Shown in pieces: positions 1-10,100 of a stretch of 26,251 bases of DNA. A program made the position numbers and the translations under genes. Under the pieces are notes generated by a model. The model had not been told where the DNA came from. It was given only the letters and a program-made list of their open reading frames with translations, and made no database searches. Source of the stretch: Lenisia limosa (Eukaryota > Breviatea); the NCBI GenBank assembly GCA_001655205.1, contig LPNZ01008136.1, positions 1 to 26,251 of the forward strand, read 5' to 3'. Numbering within the stretch: the stretch's first letter is position 1; the number at the start of each line of letters is the position of its first letter.

Positions 1-471
1 AACGGAGTTGATTTGGGCTTTTTTGTTTCATAAATTTTCCAATTTTACTCCCCTGTACACTAGCTAGCAGGATGGAATGCCGTGTATAATTATATCTTTT
101 TGATTTCTGGTGTTGAAGACTGGGAGCCTTTTTGGCTCAAGGATTCATTATATGATCTAGTTTAATGATGTCAATATCTCGTTCTGTTGACTCGTTTACT
201 TTTTCATTTTTTCATTTTCTGGAACCAGTTGTTTTTGTCCTGAGTGTTAGTTTTGATGCCCTTGCTGCATTTTTCACACTTATTAACAAATGATACTGTG
301 CGTTTTTAATTGCGTTTCACTCTTATTGTTCATGATATATTTATATTACCCCGCCGGTTAATTTTGCTGCTCCGTAGGATAACGGCCTTCTTTCACTGTA
401 GTACAAAACGGTGATTGAAGTATACCTGCTTTGGTTATTGTGTCCAGATAGATTGTATCTAACCTTTGCAG

Positions 472-744
472 GTACGCTGGAGTGATGGGATGCGGTGCTG
501 NNNNNNNNNNNNNNNNNNNNNNNNNNNNNNNNNNNNNNNNNNNNNNNNNNNNNNNNNNNNNNNNNNNNNNNNNNNNNNNNNNNNNNNNNNNNNNNNNNNN
601 NNNNNNNNNNNNNNNNNNNNNNNNNNNNNNNNNNNNNNNNNNNNNNNNNNNNNNNNNNNNNNNNNNNNNNNNNNNNNNNNTATGATGCAATCCGACCTCC
701 CGAGCCCGAACGACTCTGAAGAGACGGATGAGGAGGTGCTTTAG
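472..744 (+). CDS. 3' terminal exon(s) of an unrecognised gene, acidic C-terminus
   Basis: A likely acceptor (pyrimidine-rich, ending TTTGCAG) at 465-471 opens a coding stretch that reads VRWSDGMRC before running into the N gap at 501-680. After the gap one frame reads MQSDLPSPNDSEETDEEVL and stops at TAG 742-744. The Ser/Glu/Asp-rich tail resembles the disordered acidic C-termini of many nuclear or scaffold proteins, but nothing identifies the family. Whether the pieces on either side of the gap share a frame cannot be checked. Upstream (1-471) there are splice-like signals and a possible short exon near 112-170 (frame DWEPFWLKDSLYDL), which I cannot join with confidence. The gene starts outside the window. 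Confidence 0.45.
   Translation, partial: VRWSDGMRCXXXXXXXXXXXXXXXXXXXXXXXXXXXXXXXXXXXXXXXXXXXXXXXXXXXXXXXXXXXXXMMQSDLPSPNDSEETDEEVL
501..680. other. Assembly gap (180 N)
   Basis: Run of N inside the 3' part of the first gene. It hides coding and/or intron sequence, so the C-terminal exon structure there is unknown. Confidence 0.99.
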
Positions 745-1250
745 TTCTTATTTATCATGCAGTTTTGACGTTTTGTTTCTTTCCTTTCACGAGTTTTTTT
801 GGTCAGTTCATCACTCGAAGGGCGATGATGCATTTGCCCCTCCTTTGCTCCTATGCGCCCCTTTTTCAACAAGTTTATTCTGTTCCGCCTGGCTTCAGCC
901 GCCAACAATCCCTCTTGTACACTCCTGCTAAACGCAATCAGTCAACCAAAAACAACACATGGAGCCTGGTCCTGGCTGGGCACCCAGACTGCAGACACCC
1001 CAGCACCCAAAGCACGTGCAACTTCCCGAAATGAAAATTGTGTGAATTTTAATTTGTAAGTTGCTTGTATGGGGACACCCAAGGGACACCTCCAAACCAC
1101 TTTACACTGAAAACTAATTACACCACTTCTTTTGTGCGAAATCGGCGCGAAAAGCAACCTCTTCCCCATCTGCCACAACCCCCAACAAAACCATCCATTC
1201 AGATTATCACCAACTTCATTCCTTCACTCATCCATTAAGCTGTTGCTGAG
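745..1250. other. Intergenic region, tandem (+/+) genes
   Basis: About 500 nt lie between the TAG at 742-744 and the ATG at 1251. I see no ORF with coding character. The first part is T-rich (3' UTR-like); 900-1190 is more GC-rich, with a CACGTG palindrome at 1013-1018 (E-box-like). The 60 nt before the ATG are C/T/A-rich, as expected for a short 5' UTR. No RNA gene was recognised. Confidence 0.5.
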
Positions 1251-3667
1251 ATGCTGGTTCTGGTAGGACTTCTGAGCTTGTCCCTTCTCCAGGCGGCCTT
1301 CGGGTGGAGCAAGTGAGTGGTTCTTTCTGCCTCGGAGGGCTGAAGTGAGTCAAGTCTTACACCCTAGGATTGATGGAGCAGGCATTGCTGAAGTTGAGAA
1401 CCTCAGGTTTGGACACAATAACTCTGTTGACCCAATTCAACATATTCTAATCTTTGGAAACACAACATGAACTGTCGTTCACACCCTATTATTTTTTATC
1501 GATATCTTTATTTTTATTTCTCATTGCTATATATTATTATATGCAGTTTATTTTAGCATAATATGGGTTTAAGTTAGTGACCCTTCAGACTGGTCAGCCC
1601 CCTCCAAGGCTCCAATGTCATCGTTTCTGATAACATCGGTAAGGCAACTCGGCAATTCCCAACTCATCATTGACGAGAGTATAATGCAACTTTGTGACTC
1701 ACCTTAGATAAATGTACACTATATCATATATATTGTTTTGTTACTTAATCCCCAGCGGTGGTGGGACTCACCAAAGGCTAGCGAACTTTGTATATGTTTT
1801 TGTGTTTTTGTCATCTGGTCTTTGTCTAGTTTTAGCGCTGGTATCGCTTTTTTGTTGTTGTTTTTTTTTGTTTTGTTTTTTTGTAGTCTTGATTGGTACC
1901 TTTACACTCGTCTTCTTCATCGAAATTTCCTTCGTTTTACTCCCCTTGTACAGCCTCTGGACAAGTTACCCAGGATAAACTATCTCTTTCCGACCCCGTT
2001 AACCCCTCTGACGCTGTGACGAAGGTGAGGGGTGCTGAAACATCTGTGGTCATTCCACCTGCTTCACAGTCACTGATCTCTTGAGAGTGCCCTTGAAACC
2101 TACTTCAGTGAATACACAGCCCCCATTGTCAAGGGTGTAACTTTGGTGGGGGGGGGGGGGNNNNNNNNNNNNNNNNNNNNNNNNNNNNNNNNNNNNNNNN
2201 NNNNNNNNNNNNNNNNNNNNNNNNNNNNNNNNNNNNNNNNNNNNNNNNNNNNNNNNNNNNNNNNNNNNNGCCGACAGTGTTCTTTTTACTTTCAAAACTT
2301 CCCATTGTGGCGGACAACCAAGTGACAATGTAGAACCCCACAACAAGTACTGTTATCGTCGCTGTCCCGACTGAAATCGCTGAACTCAATGTGGAGTACT
2401 CTGTTCTGATTTCAGTCCAACACGCTGCTTATGAGAACGTATGTTGGGGCCACATGACTTGGTATACGACTTGTCTTACACATCCTCCAGAGAATGGCGA
2501 TGCTGAGCCCAACCAGAGTGTGTACTAGGATGACTTCTTCAATTTCCATTACTACTTATTCATCAAACACAGTGGGTGGGGGGGGGGCTCATGGTATACT
2601 ATGAGAAGGTGTCCCTTCATTTCGGAAAAGAGCAATAGATACTGATTGAAAAGTTGTGGAGAAATGAAAGCCCGATATATCCGTAAACGTGGTAGTTCTT
2701 GAGCAGCTTCGTTAAAGTTTATAGGAAGCCGTGGTTGCAGAATCTCTTCATGTCATCTTTGTTGCTCCTGGAATTGACTCAAGGGCTGTAACAATGGAAA
2801 CTGTTAGCGTAAATAGACTTATAATTATATGTTGTTTCATCCCCTTCGTTTTCTTACAGGTTTAGAAATCCGTTGTATCAGATCAAGACCCCTGTAAGAG
2901 GAATAGAGGGGCCATTTATGACCTTTTTTTTTGTTTTTACGTAATATTTATTTCTATTGTAACTTTTCAGTGCTCTTAGCCCCCTTCCCTTTCGATCGAG
3001 TTGTCTTTGTCCAGCCCATTTCAGACACAGCAGTTGTATCTGTATGAGGGTTTCCAGCCTAAGGCCATTGATTATTTCTGAACTCATTTTTTTGACACAT
3101 CCACCCTTTTCCCTTAGCCCTCTAGAATAGATTCCTTCTCAGCCAGGATGCATCCCACAAGTCTGTTCAGTTCTACTCATTCACTACTGGTGCTGAGTAA
3201 GCTAGTCCCCTTCCTTTTTTATTTTCTATTTTCCTTCATAACACACTCTATTAACCTACAGTTACACTGGAGATTATTCGTTGACCACTTTTGCTGAGCA
3301 CAGTTCATCTCTTTACGAGTCTCGTATTGTGGGTAGTTACATTTCTGGCGGACTTCCAGTCGATAAGGTTTGTTCGGCATATGTGATATGTGATACACGC
3401 ATGTGTTTTGGAGAAGGCTATGACAATACAGGTATACTTCACACAGACCTACAGCACACCCCCAACAGTGGTTCTCAATATTCACGATATCAATAGGAGT
3501 GGTGCAACAAATTGCAGTTAGTGGACATGTGGTTTTTTTTTTTTGACAGAGAGTAACATTGTTTCACTGTTCTAGTACTAGAAACGGTGACTACAACTTA
3601 CTTCACGTACAATTGCTTTGTCTACTCCAACCCTTCTGTTGTTGGCTGGGATTGTGAAGCTTTTTGA
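1251..3667 (+). CDS. Secreted protein with C-terminal H-type-lectin-like domain, multi-exon
   Basis: The start is ATG 1251: MLVLVGLLSLSLLQAAFGWS is a textbook cleavable signal peptide. Exons that join in phase are 1251-1312, 1368-1406 and 1589-1638, then later about 1974-2024, 2086-2145, 2334-2438, 2529-2571 and 2725-2808, then about 3147-3196, 3262-3367, 3432-3516 and 3576-3667 (stop TGA 3665-3667). The last four exons give a continuous chain containing VYFTQTYSTPPTVVLNIHD, then VTTTYFTYNCFVY and a final VVGWDCEAF. This fits the H-type lectin fold signature (F...Y..PP.V, VTT..F, G-W-x-x-A) known from discoidin and snail agglutinins, which bind N-acetylgalactosamine. The earlier segment ETYFSEYTAPIVKGVTL may be a second, degenerate copy. 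Two donors (2146, 2572) are followed by G tracts, and one lies against the gap 2161-2269. Exon joins near 1640-1970 and 2590-2880 are unresolved. The signal peptide and last exons are well supported; the lectin call is by motif only. Confidence 0.65.
2148..2160 (+). repeat. 13-nt G tract directly after donor GT (2146-2147)
   Basis: The exon 2086-2145 (20 codons, phase 0 on both sides) ends at TTG; GT follows, then an uninterrupted G13 that runs into the N gap. One of seven donor-anchored G tracts in the window. Confidence 0.8.
2161..2269. other. Assembly gap (109 N) beginning at a G tract
   Basis: The gap lies in an inferred intron of the lectin-like gene and begins exactly where the G13 run ends, consistent with sequencing or assembly drop-out at the homopolymer. 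Confidence 0.99.
2578..2587 (+). repeat. 10-nt G tract after donor GTGGGT (2572)
   Basis: The exon 2529-2571 ends at AAACACA; the inferred donor GTGGGT is followed at once by G10. The sequence continues normally on both sides, so this tract is internal to a contig. Confidence 0.65.
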
Positions 3668-4145
3668 ATGGTTCTTTTTAATGTCCTTCCTTTATATCAT
3701 TAGAACTTTATGGATCGTCTTTTCTACATCGCAGTAGCCAGCAGTTAAGTTTTGTTCAATGTACAATCACGTATACTATACGACGTAGATATTGTATTTT
3801 GTATCAATCATACAATATATAAGATAATATGGTGTCTCGGAGTATTGTTATAGTTCTTTGCTTTGAGCTGTGTTGAGGAGGAATAGCTGCATTACTTAAA
3901 GTGAACTATATCCATGCCTAACAAATACCAGCAGCACAGTGGGCTGGGTGTCATTACCCAGTGGAGAGCGGTATCTGCAAAAGTAAAAAAAAACTGACAG
4001 CAGGAGAATTGGCCTTCACAGTGTATTCTATTCTTTCCAGTCCCGCCAAGGCCGACCTTTGAAGATCTCATATCAAAGCGGATGATCACCATTAATGAGC
4101 GGACGGTGTTCTGATTCGGAGAGAAGATGGGTCGATTCTAGACAG
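3668..4145. other. Convergent intergenic region (3'-3')
   Basis: About 480 nt between the stop of the lectin-like gene (TGA 3665-3667, +) and the stop of the large minus-strand gene (TGA, 4146-4148). It includes an AT-rich, TATA/ATAC-rich stretch at about 3770-3835. Short ORFs here show no coding character. Confidence 0.55.
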
Positions 4146-7100
4146 TCAATGCGATCTTCCGTCCCAGCCCCAATGCGGGTCCCTCCTACCACCGTGGTTT
4201 CCCCTTCGTTTATTTTTCTTCATATATTCAAGAGAATACTTGTCTTTTCGTACTTCTTCGTCCAAAGCGGCGAACTAAAATGTAATATCGGAAGAGCCCT
4301 ATACCGAAAGGCTTCGGATCTCTGGGTTCTTCAAGAGAGTGTACGCCTTCCACCACCGACGCTTGGCTCGTGACGGGCGCGCTAATCTGTCAGCCACCTT
4401 TGGAGGTATCGGCAAGCTATTGTAGACAGCAAGCACGCAGATTCAATAAAATTTATACAATAAACCATCTATTAGGAACCACCTTTATCGCGGGAGAGCA
4501 AAAGATGACAGAACGTCCACTTGAGGGGGTTGTTATTCTCAGCATGCGACACAACCATTGCCATAACTGAGAAGTCAGATATAAAGGAAACACTCCGTCA
4601 CGCAATTCCCTTTGCTCACAGCAAGAATACGCGGTGTCACTTGAAGGGTCAAAATGAGCTTCACGTTCACTTTGCCCACAGTAGCCAGTCGGCCGATCGG
4701 TCCTGGCAAACCGTCCAACTGCCTAATGCGGTAAAAACTGTCTATGGATTTTAGTGGAGATCACAGATTGAAGACTACGAATAACAGTTGTTCATGACAC
4801 AATACCACCCACAAACGTAAAAGATGTTGAAGACGAACCAAACAACAGCAGTAAACAGACCGCCAGTGGAGAAGGCTATCATTGCCACCAAGTCGTACAC
4901 TGCAAACACTGCGGGACTGGAGGGTCAGATTTCTGTCAAACATGCTTAATAGTTTAGAATTGGAAGAGATAAAATGTAGAGCAACCAAACGTGTTTTAGA
5001 AAGGAGCCTTATGATGTTCAACCGAAATAACACATGATTCGAGCGGCATTTCCGCCAGTCTTATGCATGATACCACTATTGCTGTGGGTATTCAACCAAC
5101 AATTGGACTTTCGTGTCGATGGTCAGCAGGCTGCCGATGAACGGTAAGGTCACTCGGAAGAGGGTAGTCAATGATACTGGGGTGTTAGGAGCAGGTATAA
5201 AAGTTGATAAATGAGATAATGCAACATCAACAGCTTTCCTTGATAAACTTGGGGTCAAATCAGCATCCCCGAAGCCTACGAAGAATTACAGCGATTCTCC
5301 AAACAAAGCATACTGCAGCCCATACACTGCCGTTTGTGAGGTATATCACTATAGCAAAGGCTGGAATGCTCAGAGTGATGGCAATGAGTGTGCACAGCAG
5401 TCGGGATACCTTGTCAGTTAAGCTTGAATTGGCAAGACAATTACGTTGAAAGGCTTGATGGGAATGAGAAAGGATGTGTATTTGAAATTTTGGAAACCTA
5501 TCATGGTGAACAGAGAACTAAACCCATTTCACGCTAATAGTAATCCAGGCCACCTGTATTCCGACGAAGAATGACGCCATCCACGGGGAAAAGTCGGCAG
5601 GCTTCTGGAACATTCGGCCTGCTCGAAGCTCAAGGGTCTGCCAAGTAATAGTGTGCATGGTTCCATTATCAAATTGCAATCAGATAGAAGAGTGTTGCCA
5701 TAAAAAATGATGCTTGTTCAAACCTTCATTTTGACCGAGTGAAACACCTTGGTCCAGAAGGAGAGTAGAAATAAAAGCGCCAAACAAAGGCCAATTCGAA
5801 AAGCAATTTTCATGACCATCTCGAAGACTGTCAGGAAGCCAACAATCTACAATTGTCAAGGTTCATTCAATCTACAATTGTCAAGGTTCATTCAATCTAC
5901 AATTGTCAAGGTTCATCATTCAATCTACAATTGTCAAGGTTCATCCAATATTATTGTATGTCTCTATGCTAAATAGATAAACGGATATTTCCATCAACTC
6001 CGTTCCATACAAATATCTCAGAGAATTGAGGCATAAGCCCAGCCAACAAATTTCCTCGTCTTGTATCCGGCTGTTTGTATGCCCAGAAAGACGACGTTGT
6101 CAGACATGGGCTGACCAAACATGATCCCTGAAGTCATGAACACTTCAATGAGTGCACTTTATTACAATGCTTATCATTTAATTTAGTCTTTCAAGATAGA
6201 GTTGGTGATGCTCATAGGACTCACCAGGAAGACTAAAAAGCATCAAAAGAGTATTCTCGAGTCCCTGTTCATCTACACGATGTAAGAAACAGACGACCTC
6301 AAACCATTAGGGTTTTGATCATCACCGAAAATGGAGTTCAGTTCGTTCACACTGATATCATGTGTGCCTAAACTGTCAGAGGCAATATCCACCACTGGTA
6401 AAAGAAGGCATTTAAAGTTGTAATATATTGAATTAGATGATACTCAAGAAGATGGGGGCCAACTTTCGGCATTGATCAACCTATTTCTCATGTTGTGTAG
6501 TTCACACTCGTAAATGAGTGCAGTGGTCTTGGCCTGTGGGGTGAGAACGGCACAACAAGGTATCGAATACATATCATAGGTAGTTACCACATGATATATT
6601 ATATTACATACTCTGTATATATTATTATGTAATAGTATGTATATGTATATCATACATTTTGCTAGATGTATATGATGTGCATATACTATATGTGTAAATG
6701 AGAAATGAAACAAGGGTGTGTGTATGGCCGAAGCCGTCCACAGCGTATTGGTATTGGATCCAATCATTTGTCTTACAACAATGTACAGAGATTTAAGAGT
6801 GCAATGACCCCCACTTGGAGACATCCGACAGACATCCATCGTAGGCCAGCTTCTACCAAAAGAACCAGAACAATGAAGGCCTATATATGTCAGGTCAACA
6901 GTCAGAAAAAAACAGGATAAATTGACACTGGGGATCAGTCCTCACGACTGAGAAAGAAAACAGTGATAATATAATAAACCTTACAAGTAGAGAGTAGAAG
7001 AAGGCCAATTTGAGGCGAAGGGGGTAGTAGAAAGGGCGATCCAACTTTTGGTGATTGTGAAGGGGCTAGAACAAATCAAAGGGCATGATGGCCGTCCAAA

Positions 7101-10100
7101 GTCACCAAGACGCCTACTTGAGGCCACAAGTACTGTTTGAACATGAGCTTCATGCGGAGGCCGAAACAAACAAAAACATTGGATACCTGTTGGGTTAAAG
7201 GGATAGGAAAAACAGTATCCCAACATATGATGGCATACTAGCCAACCTGGTAATAGATAACTTTGTCTTCGGTCACCGATGTTTGGTCGAACCCCAGGAA
7301 TGTATACAGTCGTCTAAATGGATGGGATTCGTTGATTTAAAGAAACTTATTGAGAGCAGACATAATGAAAACTCTTGACTTTATCAAGAAATTCTTTTAA
7401 TTTTGAACAAAAAAGAAGCCCCAACAATGTCCACGCCCACATTCTTGCTTTTTGCCACCAGTCCAGGGTTGGCCTTGTCCTGAGGGGTGGGAGCAGCAGC
7501 TTTCGGGTGTACCTCAGATGAGACATAACAAACCGCGTTGTCGTTGGTTTCAGCCTAGAAGGAAATGAACGAAGAAGAATGTTGAAGAAAGCAGAACCCT
7601 GTTGGAAGAAATACTCAGAAAGGTGCCATTGTACCCACAATCCTCCGCACCAGTAGTACTGTACCAAGGTTGCGAAGGTGAGTACAAAGAGGGACCACGC
7701 GTTGATTTGCATTATTCGTATCAGGAATCGTTGGAATATATCGTGTGTGTTGGGGTCACTACAAAGTTAAAGCGCTTCAAAGGAGCAGTTACAACGAAGA
7801 GGCAATGGGCGAGATGTTCCCACATACACTTTGATAAGGTTGTTTTGGAAGATTACAGCACTGAGAGCGAAGACCAATCCGATAACAAGGGTCCATGAGT
7901 TCTTGCGTCTAGGGGTTGTGAACAAAGAATGTTGCATTTGGAATATCTATAATAACAACCACGACAAACCTTGTAACAGCCAAGAATGATGGGACACAGG
8001 CAAAACCAAGAAGAAGAACAGTCCTATCAAAAGACTCTAAGTGTAATAAACGTGTTCAGTAGAGCAACAAGTACCACATCATGAATATAATAGCCAAAAA
8101 GCCCTCGGTACCTAATGAAACCGGGATGGGCCGTTTGGGATTGAAAAACTCGAAATCAGCGGATCTTAGGGTCAAGACATCAGCCAGGTTGAAGAGGAGG
8201 AACTTCTGTCCGGATTGCGCCGTTTTAGAGAGACTATTGAATGAGAGTTGGAAGGGAAGTGAAAGCAAGTGATAAGTGTTTATCAATACTAAAACCCAAC
8301 CCTGAGAAAGAGATCCAAAAGGTGCCCTGTTTATAATAAGCAGTGCTGACAACTGGACCCTCATCAATACTCCCATCTTCATTCTAAAAAAATAAAATGG
8401 TCCAACATTGAACGCATAAACAACAAATCGCACACAAAATCAAAATAGATATAGTAAGGGTAACTTACATAGAGAGTGTACCAGCATTGGACATTGTTCT
8501 GGATCTAGAGTGTTATCTCTTATATCGTATTATTAGAAAGCGCGATCATAACCAATCACTACCTCAGTTAATGTAGAGTTCATGCTGAATTCAATCATCT
8601 CAAATTGGGTTTCAGGGGTCTAAACACATCAAATGGAAATGTTAATCCTAAGCATCCAGTAGCATTGGCCCAACCCTCTTACAACAATATAAGAGCCAAA
8701 CTTGCCATCTGGACCATGGCTCTCAATCTCGACAAAATGTTCCTGTTTGGTGAGGATTTGGTGAGATAAAGGGTGGAATTTTGTAATCAGCCAGAAAGAA
8801 ACCACATCGGTTCGATAAGCTCTTTAAAAGATCATTTTATTTGGTACCAAATTAAAATCCGCTCGTGACCCACCTTATGTTCATATTCTGGAAAAGGAGA
8901 GCCGAGCAATAGGGGTTCCGAGAGGGCAGTGATGAGTCCGGACTGCGCTTCAACATGATATATTCCTGGGGGTCAATATGGCATAATATTCTTGGGAGTA
9001 ATGGAGACCAAGACTGAATCATTAATAAGCATAAGCATCCACATACCCGAGCCTCCAGAGTCAATTTTGGCATATACGTCGGTATGGCCTGTTTCGTCCG
9101 TAATCAGGCCTTTTTCGAAAGACAAAAGGGGGTAATTCGTACCAGCTGCAAGTGGGTCAAATAGAGAACTGAGCAAGAATATAGAACTCTGGACTGGGGC
9201 AGTTCAAAGAAGAGTTTCATAGTTTTTCGGTAATATCATCCTTTTCCATATAAACCATGATGTATTTTAACTTGTCTATACTACGTTTCAAATATCGAAC
9301 AAATGGTAAGGAAACTATGACAGGATCCACTCACGGCAGGTTTGCGGTGTACATGTGTCACTGCACAACAGCTTCATCAACGCCTTGAATCCAGGGTCGG
9401 TGGTGATGATGTAGCCTAGGTCAATGAGTGTCATGAGGATCTCAGACTCAACAGCAAAATAGCATAGATTCAGTCAGTTCAAAGGTGTCTCATTTTCAAT
9501 CAGGCCTTATTGTAAAAACAAGTAATAGAGAAAGACATACTAGAGTGACCATAGAAGTTAAGGACCTACCATGGAAAAGATCAACTGAAAGGCTGTGGGA
9601 AACCAGACACTTGTAACACTAATGGATCAGCACAGCAATACTCATTTGAAGTTCCATATGTATTTGACAAGAAACGGGCAGGAACAGCTCACGTCATCGG
9701 ATTTCGAGTTCTTCGGCAGGCCCCAATACGTCGCCCTTTTCAAACGAAACGAAACAGGGGAGCCGGCCACACCGCCGAACTAATCCGTCAACTCGCAAGA
9801 CAAAAGGGTTTCATCACACGATGTTGGCCAACCTCATTAGTAAGCTGACTGGAAAGAAGAACATGGGAAGCGAGGGAGGTGAGAGCCGTATTAGGATTAA
9901 GTTCTGAAGGCGTCAGACAGTCTATATTAATGCGTAGGTAAACATTCTCTTTTATAAAACTCTCTCACAAAATCCTCAGAGAACCCCCCTCCACGGACCC
10001 TTATTGACCGAAACATCGATTTTGTCGACTCTGTCGGTGCAGCCGAAGTTCAGTACAGCCAGTTGCTGCCCAAATGCCTGAGGTTTTAGTGCATGGTTCA

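Noticed and set aside
2270-2720. Apparent UAA/UAG = Gln recoding (frames in the lectin-like gene and at 4521-5178 read well if TAR is Gln)
   Set aside because: In the lectin-like gene, the in-frame TAGs sit at acceptors (ATGTAG at 2333, ACTAG at 2528) and disappear with phase-consistent introns. The 4521-5178 frame is antisense to real minus-strand exons. About 45 Gln codons in the three conserved genes are all CAA/CAG, and TAA or TAG ends three genes.
4095-4373. Plus-strand 92-codon ORF
   Set aside because: Antisense to the last two exons of the giant gene (4416-4305 and 4274-4146), whose minus-strand reading has coherent charged sequence, splice sites and a stop.
4785-4950. Plus-strand Cys/His-rich stretch resembling a zinc finger (YHCHQVVHCKHCGTGG)
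   Set aside because: The opposite strand gives a transmembrane exon (DLVAMIAFSTGGLFTAVVWF) in keeping with flanking exons; the Cys/His pattern is the complement of that sequence.
5137-5850. Long plus-strand frame broken only by TGA/TAA (suggesting UGA = Trp)
   Set aside because: The minus strand here encodes hydrophobic exons with consensus splice sites (for example RLLCTLIAITLSIPAFAIVI and VSLTTLFRVTLPFIGSLLTI). The plus-strand frame is their antisense shadow.
6444-6839. 131-codon minus-strand ORF
   Set aside because: Its frame runs through an AT-rich intron block. The alternative frame of the same strand (exon 6880-6787, hydrophobic) joins neighbouring exons in phase.
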